Below, piece after piece: positions 33,259 through 44,560 of a stretch of DNA of 64,000 nucleotides. The stretch's first letter is position 1, and the number at the start of each line of letters is the position of its first letter. Source of the DNA: Gordius sp. MW1. Lineage: Eukaryota; Nematomorpha; Gordioida; Gordea; Gordiidae. The position numbers and the translations under genes were made by a program. The DNA is taken from assembly GCA_964036665.1 (NCBI GenBank), contig OZ038527.1, positions 9,331,835-9,395,834 on the forward strand. The letters are read 5' to 3'. The notes under the pieces were generated by a model. It worked only from the letters and a program-made list of their open reading frames with translations, searched no databases and was not told the origin of the DNA.

Positions 33259-33969
33259 CAATCTCGAGAATGTGTCCGCCAAGTGATTTGATTTACCCTT
33301 GCGGAATTTTAATGTTAGTTTCCCAGAGCTAATAACCATTTTTGTAGCCTCGGGCTTAACAATAGATCCCGGTTGTCCTTTGCAAAAAGTGATAACAGCG
33401 GTTTGTGGTTGGTATAAATATCGAAACTTTGACCAATTAAATAATCACGGCAACGGGTCAAACTCACTATCACGCGTAAGCCTCCTTCTCAATCACTGAG
33501 TAATTAAGCTCTGCTTTGGAAGATTTTCGTGAAATGTATGGAATTGGGCGTTTCTCCTGACCGATTACATGCAATAACACTCCACCCACACCTAGCCGTG
33601 ACCCATCCACCGCTAGAGGTATTGGTAGATCGGGTACAAAGCATGTTAGAACAGGTCCTTCCGTTAATTCTTTTAACGCGTCGAAAGCTTCCTAATCCTT
33701 GGTCCGCCATACAAATCTTACTTTGTCCTTCGTTAACAAGTATAAAGGTGTCGCTATCTCCGCGATGTTAGGTATGAACTTATTGTAGTAGTTCACCGAC
33801 CCAAGAAAGGATGGCGCCTCTTTCTTATTTTGAGGTGGTCGCATTTTAAGGATCGCACCCACTTTACTTTGTAAGGGATGAACAACTCCATTACCCAATT
33901 GATGACCCAAATATTTTAGTTCCGTCACACCTATGGCGCATTTGCTAAGCTTAACACGTAATCCTCGTT
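33259..33969 (-). pseudogene. Ty3/gypsy RT-RNase H fragment (duplicate copy)
   Basis: Identical in what I compared to 4740-5450, with the same internal stop and frameshift, inside the second direct-repeat copy. Confidence 0.85.
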
Positions 33970-34518
33970 TAGTGTTTCGATCTCGTCTCGGTCTCGAAAA
34001 CAAAATCTTGTCTCATCTCGGGAGCGATCATGAAAATCTCGATCTCGGTCTAGAAAAATCTCAGTCTCGTCTCGACTTCTCGTCTCGTCTCGACTTTAAA
34101 AAAAAACGGAATAAAAATTTCTCCTGTTTTATTAAAAATATTAAATAGGTGTTAAAAAATCCAAATGGCAAACTTTTATATTTGTTTAAAAAATTTAATA
34201 TACAAACTTTTCAAAGATTTAGCGGGACACGACATCTCAATGACAATATAAAGATATTTATTAATTCATAAAGATAACATTCTCTATGGAAAGTGCAGAC
34301 TAAAAGACTATAAAAAAATTTAAAGTACAGAAAATTTTATAGTTCTTGCAAACTATAACATTTGTATCAAATTCACTGTTTTAACAATAAATAGACTAGA
34401 AAATTATAAGTTCGCTTATAGTTGACTTAGTTGCATAATTGAGCAAATTGTGATCCTTAATTAACCCTGGCTAAAGCTTCAAAATAGACATTAACATATG
34501 TAAGGCAAACGTTCAAGT
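33970..34518. mobile_element. CTCG-rich hAT element, left part, interrupted
   Basis: Same start as 25518. It runs past the direct-repeat edge at 34446 and on to 34518, where a Ty3 element cuts it. Its continuation resumes at 38967 with TCCATTGATAG..., which matches 26093 onward of the intact copy. Confidence 0.8.
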
Positions 34519-34711
34519 TGTGACGGTTTAGACATTGGCGAGATGAAGTAACAAACTGACTTCGAACTTTTCAACCAATTCAATCATCCATCCATCAACA
34601 ATTCTCCCGGAATATAAAAAACAACACATCGCTATCGCTCATATATTATCTTTATCGCTAATTATAATTATTCATAAATAAAGTAGATAGTTAAAACAGA
34701 GAACTATTACA
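34519..34711 (+). repeat. 5' LTR of CsRn1-like element
   Basis: TGTGACGGTTTAG...CTATTACA, 193 bp. It differs from the 3' LTR by small indels: the 3' copy has an extra ATGACACACACT-like segment and a second CATATATTATCTTTATCGCT unit. The insertion is thus old enough to have diverged, or its LTRs recombined. Confidence 0.9.
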
Positions 34712-34730
34712 TTGGTAACCCCTACTAAAC

Positions 34731-35560
34731 ATGAACAAGCAACCTACTGATTTTTCAACTTCCAATGAGGAAATACCAATAAACACTTCTACTACTGGAG
34801 GTATCAAACAGGAATCAATAGTCCACATCAAAATCCCTGAATTCCAATCTAGGAACATTCAGATTTGGATAGCACAGGTCGATGCTATATTCTCAACCAG
34901 GAGGATATCTTCTCAGAAGGTAAAATATGCATATTTACTAGAATCTCTCCCCATAGAAGTGGCGGAGGAGGTCGCTGATCTCATCCTTAACATCCCAGAA
35001 GAGAATCCATATCCATATGATGCCTTAAAACAAGCATTGATTAAAAGAATTGGAAAAAGTGACTCAAAGAGAATCCAAAAGCTCTTTAAGGATGTTGACT
35101 TAAACGACAAATCCCCAAGTCAACTCTTACGACATTTAAAGTCCATACTAGGAGAACACCAAATGAGCGATACACTTCTCAAGAACTTATGGGTAAACAA
35201 AATGCCTAAAGAGATTACTGGAATTCTAACCTGTTTGGGGACGAAAAATCTCTATCAAGTTTAGCTGAAGTCGCTGACCGAATATATTAAACAATTTCAC
35301 AAAATAATTATATCACTACTATAGCTACATCCACAGATAGTGACAAGGCAATACAGGATTTAACACAAAAAATTGGTAATTTAGATCTACAGATAAACAA
35401 TTTATCTCAACGACTTTACCATGGAAGATTACGAACAAGAAGTAATTCACGGAACAGGGCACAAAAGCACCCATACTGTTATTATCATTCCAAATTCCAG
35501 GACAAGGCTCGCAAATGCCTAAAGCCCTGCGCCTTCAGTGATGACAATCAAAAAAACTAA
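34731..35560 (+). pseudogene. Gag, frame-broken
   Basis: ATG at 34731 opens 177 residues with a capsid-like stretch (IKIPEF...NIQIWIAQVDAIFSTRRI, ALIKRIG, LLRHLKSILG). A frame break near 35250 separates it from LAEVADRI. The C-terminal CYYHSKFQDKARKCLKPC at about 35470-35540 is a CX2HX9CX3C motif in place of the usual CCHC knuckle. Confidence 0.85.
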
Positions 35561-35568
35561 CAGGCCGG

Positions 35569-36045
35569 GTGGTTCAGACGACGGCTACTGCTGGCATGAA
35601 TTCAAACAGTCGTCTATTCTACATTATTGACCAAACGTCGAAACAAAAATTTCTCATCGACACCGGAGCCGAAGTGAGTATTATTCCACCGCCAGCCAAT
35701 GTCCCAAAAATTCCAAATGGTCCGGTATTGCAAGCTGCCAACAAAAGCAACATTTGCACCTTTGGACAAAAGATGTTAGCTCTAAACCTAGGCCTAAGAC
35801 GTGAGATACAATGGATTTTCCTGATAGCAGACGTTCACACACCGATTATAGGAGCTGACCTGTTACACAAACACAATCTTATTGTGGACATTAAAAATAA
35901 AAGATTAATCGACGGAGTGACACATCTATCCTCAAAAGGATTCGCCTCACAGCACCAAACATTTGAAATTCGTGTAGCGTTCAATTACCGGAATTCTAAG
36001 TTTGAAGCCATGTTAAAAGATTTTCCGTCGCTCACATCACCTTAA
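35569..36045 (+). pseudogene. Aspartic protease of CsRn1-like element
   Basis: FLIDTGAEVSIIPP at about residues 29-42 carries the catalytic D-T-G; IIGADLLHKHNLIVD is the C-terminal flap/ILG-type motif. A stop follows at 36043, before the RT. Confidence 0.9.
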
Positions 36046-36129
36046 AATTTTACGCGCCAGATCCCACCTCACGATGTACTCCACCATATTCTGACAAAAG
36101 GCCCAGCACAGCACTCACGCCCCAGACGA

Positions 36130-36740
36130 TTGGCGCCCGATAAATTAAGTGCAGCCAAGAAGGAGTTCGAATATATGCTGGAATTTGGGATCATCAGAGA
36201 GTCAAAAAGTAATTCGGCATCTCCATTACACATTACATCTGGCCGCCAAAAAGTCAGGCGACTGGAGACCGTGTGGGACTATCGCGGGCTGAACAAAGTC
36301 ACATTGCCTGATCGGTATCCCATTCCCCACATACATGATTTTTCCGCCAACCTCCACAACAAAACAATATATTCCAAGCTCGACCTGGTAAGAGCATATC
36401 ACCACATTCCAATTGTAGCAGGTGACATCAGCAAAACAGCCGTGACAACGCCATTTGGTTTATACGAATTCACTAGAATGCCCTTTGGTCTAAGAAACGC
36501 GGCTCAGACATTTCAACGGTTCATAGATGAAGTGTTAAGAGGACTCGACTATGCCTACGCGTATATCGACGATTACTTATAGCTAGCACCTCGGAAAAAG
36601 AACACGAAATTCACTTAAGAACCGTTTTACAACGACTACAAGACTTTGACCTCCGAATAAGTCCTTTAAAATGCAAGTTTGGAACTCACGAACTCGAGTT
36701 TCTGGGACATCACATATCAAAAACTGGTATCGCTCCACTT
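36130..36740 (+). pseudogene. Reverse transcriptase of CsRn1-like element
   Basis: [64 protein letters not shown] and the catalytic YIDD are in order. A one-base shift just after YIDDYL moves the rest (FDLRISPLKCKFG, LEFLGHHIS) into another frame. Confidence 0.92.
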
Positions 36741-37955
36741 ATGGATAAGGTCGACGCTATCCGCAAATTCCCACTACCGGACTCCACAAAGAAGCTTCGC
36801 AGATTCTTGGGGATGATAAATTTTTATCGTAGATTCCTACCCGGAATTTCCCGAACCCTTCAACCTTTAACGGACGTGTTAAAGAAGCCAGAAAAATCTC
36901 TAACTTTCAACGACGACCAGATAAAAGCGTTCGAAAAAGCAAAATCAGCTTTAGCAGATTTTACCGTGCTTAGTTTCTTAGATACAGATCCACGAACAGA
37001 AATAAGGTTAACTACAGACGCATCGGACACAGCAGTCGGGGCAGTATTGGAGCAGGTAATTTTGGACCAGGTAAAACCAATAGCATTTTATTCGGTCAAG
37101 CTGCAACCAACGCAGACGCGATATAGCACTTTCGGCCGGGAGCTTCTTGCAATTTATTTAGCTATTAAGCACTTTCGCCACATTTTAGAGGGTCGAAGTT
37201 TTGTGTATACTGACCACAAACCACTAATTTACGCCTGTAACGCTAAACCTGACCGGTATTCACCTAGAGAAACGAGACAATTGGACCTAATATCGCAATA
37301 TACAACTTATATTCGGTACATCAAAGGTGAAAGTAACACAGTTGCAGACGCGCTCTCTCGGACGGAGGTATATTCCATTAATGTACCTGAAATTCCCAAC
37401 CTAGAAGAAATTAGTAAGCATCAAAGGACCGACCAAACCCTGAGAAACTTAAAGGAATCATCATCGTTAAAGCTACAACTAATTCCTATCCCAGGATCAG
37501 AGTATAAAGTTCTTTGTGATCTTTCAACTACTAAACCCCGACCGGTATTACCTGAAACACTCAGAAGGAATGTTTTCGATCTTCATGCTTTTTCTCACCC
37601 TGGCATACGAGCGACAAGCAAACTGATTTCGAGAGTTTATGTGTGGCCTTCAATGAACCAAGACGTTAGAAATTGGGCTAAGTGTTGTTTAAAATGCCAA
37701 CTAAACAAAGTTCATAAACACACTATAACGACGCCCGGGACTTTCGCACAACCAGACGCAAGATTCTCACACATACATGTCGATTTAGTTGGACCACTAC
37801 CATCTTCAAATGGTTTTACTCACATTTTGACAGCAATCGATCGTTTCTCGAGATGGCCTATGGCCGTTCCACTCAAAGAAACATACCGAAGAAATCGCTT
37901 CCAAGTTAATCGAAAGTTGGATAGCCAATTACGGTGTCCCAAGTACAATTACTAA
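36741..37955 (+). pseudogene. RNase H and integrase, frame-broken at end
   Basis: 404 residues. FLGMINFYRRFLP is the RT-RNase H connection; TDASDTAVGAVLEQ, RELLAIYLAIKHFRH, YTDHKPL and ADALSR mark RNase H. HAFSHPGIRATSKLI...CLKCQLNKV is the integrase zinc finger, and HVDLVGPLP holds the first catalytic Asp. The frame is lost just before the second Asp. Confidence 0.92.
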
Positions 37956-38680
37956 CGACAGAGGACCGCGTCAGGACTTTTCAGACAACTATCCAACACG
38001 CTAGGATGCAAGCACATAAGAACCACTGCCTATCACCCAGCCGCCAACGGACTCGTGGAACGTTTCCACAGGCAATTTAAGGCATCTTTAAAAGCCACCA
38101 AAAAAATCAAATGGAATGAAGTTCTTCCAATCGTGTTACTTGGTATCCGTGCCACAAGCAAGGAAGACATTGGACTAACACCATCCGAACTCGTATATGG
38201 AACCAACATAAGACTGCCTGGAGACTATTTCTACAGCTACCTGAGGCCAACCAACAACCGGAAATGGAACTGCATAACTTTGTAGACAAACTAAGAAGGA
38301 CAATGATTGCAATACCATACCCCATACCCCAACACCACAGGAAGTCAAAAGAACAGGTTAGTCAAGATCTGTTAGAAACTCCTCATGTGTTCGTCAGAAA
38401 CGACGCAGTTCGCAGGCCACTCACCCACCGTATGACGGACCGTTCAAAGTAGTAAAACGCGAACCAAAATACTTCGTCATAGAAAAAAATGGTAAAAGAT
38501 TTTCAGTCTCAGTAGACAGATTAAAACCCTGCCATCTAAGTAGAGAGGAGCCATCCTTTCAGACCGTCGACGAAACTCAAGCCGAAGCACCAACACAAGA
38601 AGCGGAAGAACCAGTCAAAGTATTTCGAAAAGGCAGAAAAGTCCATTGGCCGAAAAATCTTCGGGAATACATCACATAAG
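37956..38680 (+). pseudogene. Integrase C-terminal part
   Basis: TNDRGPR (second catalytic Asp) at about 37950, then NGLVERFHRQFK (Glu) at about 38046 and VLLGIRATSKEDIGLTPSELVYG. After another shift YDGPFKVVKR fits the GPY/F module and FSVSVDRLKPCHL ends the domain. Confidence 0.88.
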
Positions 38681-38738
38681 TTTTAGCCAATTCCTATTGA
38701 CATATTTAAAACCTTAAATATATCTGGAAGGGGAGTAT

Positions 38739-38962
38739 TGTGGCGGTTTAGACATTGGCGAGATGAAGTAACAAACTGACATGACACACACTTGGAACTT
38801 TTCAACCAATTCAATCATCCATCCATCAACAATTCTCCCGGAATATAAAAAACAACACATCGCTATCGCTCATATATTATCTTTATCGCTCATATATTAT
38901 CTTTATCGCTAATTATAACTATTCATAAATAAAGTAGATAGTTAAAACAGAGAACTATTACA
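38739..38962 (+). repeat. 3' LTR of CsRn1-like element
   Basis: TGTGGCGGTTTAG...CTATTACA, 224 bp. CATATATTATCTTTATCGCT is present twice in tandem here and once in the 5' LTR. Right flank AAGT. Confidence 0.9.
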
Positions 38963-40190
38963 AAGTCCATTGATAGTACCATCATCAATTATAGTCCATA
39001 GTGTTTATTGCGTGTTTAATATGGCGTTATAAACCACAAAGTGCGAGTGACCTATAATGATAATATTTTTATTTACTAAACTGATAACTAGTTGCACATA
39101 TTAAAACGTTGTAAAAACAACAATAAAAGCAGCATTATTATAGGATTAAGGTGCACCTATTTTAATAAATGACAAAAATCATTATAATCAAATTATATTC
39201 CAAATAATTACCTTCCAATTCTAACTAACTTTGCCATTAAATAGTTTATCGAATACAGTATAGGTTCGTGTATTTATTTTATATTGCACAAATTATAGTA
39301 AATTTGAATGCACCTGTCGACCCAGCTTATAACGTGAAAAGTAATGCATATGATAAAACTATGTATTCACATAATTTCTTATTACGGTTCAAAAATTTGG
39401 GAGGTATATTATTAGTTAAAGCATAAAAACTTCTAGAAAACTCATGATTTAAGATTTAATTAAATACGGTGTCATTAAATAACTCTATTGTACTTTTGAA
39501 ATGGTTAGGCGGGTGCTCAAAAATCTCGAGTCACCTTAGTTTAACTTTTATAATTATTCAAAGCGATTGACCACCAATTTATAATACCGCATCATGCAAG
39601 ATGAGTAACTGCGAAATTCAAATAAGCTTTAGTAATATATACTATTCCATCAGAACTCATTTCTAAGACTAAAATTTTGTGATATTTATTAGTGCTATGG
39701 ACACAAATATGTGATAAATATATTATAAAATTATTCATACCCTAAGGGTCAGCCAGTGGCGTGTATGGGGGGGGGGGGGGGAATTCCCCCCCCCCCTCTG
39801 TTCCCCCCCCCCCCCTCTGTTTTTTGATAACTAAATTTTACATCAAAGACTTTAAGACACTTATAAAAACCTAGAAACATAACATATACATCTAATTTTT
39901 TTGATTTAATATTTGACATAATGCGTTGTAAAATTTCCGAATATGATTGTGAAAATTGCTATGAAAAAAAACTTGTTTAAACATTTATTTCCCGTGAAAA
40001 CACCAGACCGCCCTAGGAAGTAGATAACTAGGCAATTATTATAATGGTCCTCATTCTATATTAATTGTAATATTAATACTTTTATCATTTTTTATATTTG
40101 TATAACATTTTCTGCTAGAACCCATCACGGTTTGATAACTAAATTGCCTGCCAAGGCCAGCCAAAACCCTTTAATTGCCCAATTCACTAA
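38963..40190. other. Remnant of interrupted hAT element, then unclassified DNA
   Basis: 38963-39155 continues the CTCG-rich hAT element (AAGTCCATTGATAG..., ACAATAAAAGCAGCATTATTATAGG). After that the similarity to 26240 onward stops, so the right end is missing. 39757-39820 has a run of about 15 G facing runs of C around GGAATTCC, probably the core of a small palindromic element. I saw nothing else. Confidence 0.5.
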
Positions 40191-40990
40191 TGCTGTCTGA
40201 ACAGCCGGGCCCATAATGACGATTTAAACACAGCGGAAAGAGCTTGAAATACTGATGTCATAGTCTTCTGAAACACGGGAGCACTTAGGGTGAGACCGAA
40301 AGATAGTCTTCCAAAAGCGAACAAACCAAAGGGCGTTGTTTATCGTGGTCAACTTAAGCAGAAAGACTTCGAAATACCGACGCCATTGTCTCCTATAACA
40401 CGGGGGCACTTAGGCTGAGCCCGATGGGTAGTCTTTTAAAAGCGAACAAACCAAAGGGCGTGTTTATTGTGGTCATGAACGATTATTTAACTTTAATTGC
40501 AGGTAAGCATTAGTAGAATCCAACTTACTAAAATATTATGCACTTTTAAGGTTTGCGAAGATTTCCGATTCTGGGTAGGGGATACTCTATTTATACTACC
40601 CATGGGTTAACGAAAACCCTGTAATCGGCGCACAACCTTAAGCTTTCATCGGGCTTTTTAACGGGTATCATCGTAACCCATTCGCTATATTCCACCGGCT
40701 CGATTATCTCTTGCTCTAGTCATTGTATCAAGATGGCTCTATTTTTTCTCGCCAAACAAATGGTATTCAGCAAAATATCGTACTGCCCTTAGGCATCCTA
40801 GCTCGTCTACCAAGATAGACTTGAACTTTTCGATCATGAGTTGTAGGATTCCTGACCAATTATTCAGGGACCGGACTAAATCGTAAGATTACGTCTATTT
40901 CATAACCGCGAGAGGTAGACTTTAGAGCCCAAGCCATAAATGGCATCTTTAAGAAACTTCTTGTAGTCGGCTAGAACTGGCGGAGGGTAG
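40190..40990 (-). pseudogene. Degenerate Ty3/gypsy RT with duplicated block
   Basis: On the minus strand: LEQEIIEPVEYSEWVT, PVKKPDESLRLCADYR, EYPLPRIGNL, then FSKLDSTNAYLQL and TPFGLFAFKRLPIGLSLSAPV, the RT motif order. The last block occurs twice, at about 40350-40480 and 40215-40340, about 75% alike. Stops and frameshifts abound. Confidence 0.75.
40215..40480. repeat. ~130-bp tandem duplication within RT
   Basis: Both units contain CACTTAGG(G/C)TGAG, TAGTCTT and AAAAGCGAACAAACCAAAGGGCGT. Each translates (minus strand) to the PFGLFAF...RL motif of RT. Confidence 0.8.
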
Positions 40991-41009
40991 ACGGAAAAAA
41001 AGTCGTGAG

Positions 41010-41480
41010 GCACTTAAGCCTAATACGGGTAGGCATAGCAACGCGGTATCGAACCACCGTGGCCTACCCAGGGGTACAGCTGGACGAGTTAACCCAAATC
41101 AGCACCGAGAGGTGGCCCCGCGCGCAGCTCAAACGCCAACGCAACGCCCCGAGGGTCGCACGAGACATTTCGAGGCGATAAGGGCTGAGGGAGCAATCAC
41201 GTCATGCCGGCTGCAGGCGGGATGTAAGGCGAAAATAAGGCAGACAAGGACCTTCTGCTGAGAGTGTGGCCATTGACACTGAATGCCAATGTGTGAGAGA
41301 ACGATCCCGTCCAGGGCAGCAAAGCAACACAGGAAGAAAGCACCGGTAAAGTCGGTAGCGCCGGAGCTGGTTACGATGGCCATTAGGTCGTGGTCGGCCC
41401 TGAGCAAGAAGTGCATTTATTAAAGAATACTTCAGAGCGGGACTGCACGGACCTGGTGGGTCCTCAATTTGAAAGGATGA
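41010..41480 (-). pseudogene. GC-rich part of gypsy element, gag-like region unresolved
   Basis: A sharp rise in G+C over AT-rich surroundings. It lies where gag or protease of the antisense gypsy element should be, and one minus-strand frame stays open for 95 codons, but I recognise no motif. It could also be an unrelated element. Confidence 0.35.
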
Positions 41481-41489
41481 GGTGTGAGG

Positions 41490-43300
41490 GTCCGTGACCA
41501 GCAGAGAAGTCCAAGCGTTATTTGTTTAGTTAATTATAATTGTGTATATGTATATTTCTGGTTTTGTAACGAATAGAAAAAACATATGTATTACATTCAT
41601 AAATACGCAGAATAAAAAGTGTAATACCAGTTTAGTGAATTTAATACTTACCGTTAAATGTTAATCCGTTCCCCCTTCAACAACTCCCACATAAATAACC
41701 AGCCATCACTCCCCTTAATCCACCCATCACAAATATAATAACCCATTACGCCTCCACGCCCACAAATAATGTTTTTATTAACTGCAGATTACTACACTTT
41801 AACACACATTTTGCGATATATTTAGGAAAGTCGCCATATTAAATTAATTTTATTTTTTGCATAACTAACAATTTTGCTTTTGACATGCCTAAAGATTCCA
41901 CGGGCCATATAAAGTTAAAAGGTATTTAAGTAATTTAAACTGTTGGCTAAACGAATATCATAAAGAAAATAACACCTTCTTTGTTATAACATAAAAGGTG
42001 GCCCGTCAACTTGCCGAAAACCACCTTGGCAAATTGAATGTCCCAATGTTAAAAAATGTCCCCAATTCGAAAATGTCCCCCCGCAGAAAAGATTATTCAT
42101 CATTAAATTTCCGATTAAAGTAAAAATATAGGTATTTTATAAAATATAATTGATAACTATTATCAAAGGTACTCAATTTAGGCTTTCTTTATGATAATGG
42201 GGAGATGGTTGTTAATGTCTCAGGGGAATTCGGCAAGATGGTTTTCGGCGAGTTTATAGGACGCCTAAAGTTTATATAGCATGTAGATATGCAAAATTAT
42301 TTTCTAATTAAATGTATAAAATAATAGTATATAAGTTAAAAATTGTATTGATATATTATAGATATGTTATTACCTAAAGAAACGTATTAGTGTCATAAAT
42401 TACGTTATTTATAATTACCTAATCATTAATAAGTTTCATTTCCCTAATTTCTTTTAAGTGGTGTCATTACGATATGTATTAAGGTCAAATAATCATGATA
42501 TTCAAAAAGATATTTATTATATTTCGTTGTATTTACATTCGATAGTTAATGGCGTCGAGAAATAAATTTAATATCATTATTTCTTGGAATATACTGGACA
42601 TAATGTAGCATAATTTTCTTTAAGGAAATTAAAATCCCATAGTTTATTCTAATGGCTAAATTTTCGACTTACTTTACTTAGCTATAACAATCTCGTCTCC
42701 TTTAATATTAAAAAAAGTATCAAAGAGATCCCCTCTGTTTGCCACATATTTTTGATCCCATAATTTATCAATATTGTGAAGAATAACAAGTTAAGTTCTT
42801 GATTTTATTCTTACCAAAAAATACAAAAAGGGTTCAAAGTTATAATCGAGAAAGAAGCAAGGAAATTGAATATGAGCGAGGAGATAAAAGTAAAGATGTC
42901 GCGAAGTTTATTGGCAGGGTGGATGAATAGTTGGTGTATGTTGTGTGTATTCGAATAACCAGATAAGTGTGGTTGAAAAACTATAGAATATCCAAATGTA
43001 ATGTGACAATGGCAGAATAAATTGTACTCGAATGTAGTGGATAAGTGGAATCTATGGAGGAGCAGAGCGAAGTTGAGGTGAGTGATATTGAATGGAGTGA
43101 TCATCGTTTGGTTGAATTGTGTTGGACTTATATAATGATATAAAAAACTCTGGAATGTTCAATTCGGGAAAACTCTGGAATTTTCATTTTAAGAAATTTC
43201 TAGCATTTATATTAAATATCTGTTCCTAGCAATTGGATACATCGAAGTCGCTGGTTCACTACAATATATACATTTTATATTTGTTAAGACTATTTTTTAC
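41490..43300. other. AT-rich spacer, no gene seen
   Basis: No exon-like stretch or terminal repeat recognised. Short open frames here have no motif and biased composition. Confidence 0.4.
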
Positions 43301-43303
43301 TAT

Positions 43304-43693
43304 TGTAGCATATTCATGCTGATTGAATTTTAATGTAAATTTATCCTCCTCCTCCCATTTGTGTTAATCGTCGATTCATACTCCTCCTCCTATTTTTGCC
43401 AATCATCGTCGATCCATAAAAAATATGCTATTTTTGCAACACGTGCGATATTTTTATATGATCATTATTACTATCCGTATTTTGGAAGAATCTTTATTAA
43501 CGAAAAATATTGTTATTATTACTATCCGTTTTTGGAGGAATCATTATCATAAAAAATTACAGTTATTATTACTACTCGTTTTTGGGAAAAATCGTTGTTA
43601 TAAAGTTATTACGATTACGATTAAAGATATTGAAAAAGAAGATATCCGAAATTGGTGTTATTTTAAAAAGGAGATATCGTTAATTGGTAACAC
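43304..43693 (+). repeat. 5' LTR, second gypsy element
   Basis: Matches 48170-48563 with many small differences (for example GTTCATACTCCTCC versus ATTCATCCCCCTCC regions), so the insertion is old. The 3' boundary is set only to within about 10 bases. Confidence 0.8.
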
Positions 43694-44319
43694 CTTAAAT
43701 TGGTGATAGTTATTGGAAAGAAAATTCTAGAAAATTATAAAAATGTATAATAAGGTAATATTTAAAATAATTTTTTGTGGATAAAGGTTTCTTATTTTTT
43801 TAATTTTAATATTGTTGTTGACTTTAACACTTCATAATAGGAGTTTTAGAATTATAATAATTAAAGCTTTAATTTTGACAATTTAGATTTATTTATTAAA
43901 AAATTAAAATATAATATAACATAAAATTATTTTTTTAATCATTGTTACTTATAAACATTTTCTTTTAACATAAAATAAAATTGTTTTCTTTCTCGCGTTG
44001 ATTATTTATTCACAAATTTTTTTTTGGACATGTTTAGTAGGCAACATTCAGTTTTATTCATATTTACTATTGTTTATTAAGTGAGCGTTTATTAATTATC
44101 GCGTTAATTCTTGTAGTAATCTTACTGTTGGTATTAATTAAAAAAAGAGTGGAAAAGGTTTGTGTTATTAAAAGTTAATATAAACGACGTTGCTTTATAT
44201 GCAATAAGAAAATTGTTTTTTGAGACGGAAAACTTTTGGTCAACGAGCACAATTTAATGATCCATATTTTTATAGAGTACATCGAGTAGGACCGATGCTT
44301 AACGATTGTTGTAAACATA

Positions 44320-44560
44320 ATTGTAGATGTAATCAGGAGGGTCAGCGTTCTGTCCAGAAAAGGGCAGGGTCATCTTAAATTATAATTGAGAATTAGCTGC
44401 GTCTAACACGGTTACTACGCCACGATTAGTCTTTGTTAATTTTTTAATTCCTCACAGACACCTTATGTAAATTAATATGGGTATCAATTTGAGTTTTCTC
44501 ATTGATACCGGACTCTCTTACTAATGTATCGTAAGACCTTTTTTAAATGGTGGCCGAATA
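44320..44560 (+). pseudogene. Protease region, second gypsy element
   Basis: A frame reads INLSFLIDTGLSY, the D-T-G active-site motif, shortly after a Cys/His-rich stretch (CCKHNCRCNQEG) near 44310. Stops follow at once. Confidence 0.5.

Larger units (their letters stand above)
28519..34446. repeat. Long direct repeat, copy 2
   Basis: Same orientation and content as 1-5927. The right edge falls inside a CTCG-rich hAT element. In this copy the hAT sequence continues past the edge (34447-34518) until a Ty3 retrotransposon interrupts it. In copy 1 the sequence switches to unrelated DNA. The left edge is at or before 28519; the flank just left of it reads as ordinary AT-rich sequence. Confidence 0.9.
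34519..38962 (+). mobile_element. CsRn1-like Ty3/gypsy LTR retrotransposon
   Basis: The LTRs are 34519-34711 and 38739-38962, with TG...CA ends, flanked by AAGT on both sides (34515-34518, 38963-38966). The primer site TGGTAACCCC starts right after the 5' LTR and fits a tRNA-Trp 3' end with one mismatch. A purine tract GGAAGGGGAG precedes the 3' LTR. Gag, protease, RT, RNase H and integrase appear in Ty3 order. The Gag C-terminus has CX2HX9CX3C, the CHCC motif typical of the CsRn1 clade. Several frame breaks mean the copy is inactive. Confidence 0.92.

Noticed and set aside
41129-41416. 95-codon minus-strand frame with several Cys
   Set aside because: No spaced zinc-knuckle or other motif could be fitted; kept only as unresolved GC-rich element sequence.
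43361-43706. Short Tyr- and Ile-rich frames
   Set aside because: They lie in an LTR and the same reading recurs in the partner LTR at 48.2 kb.
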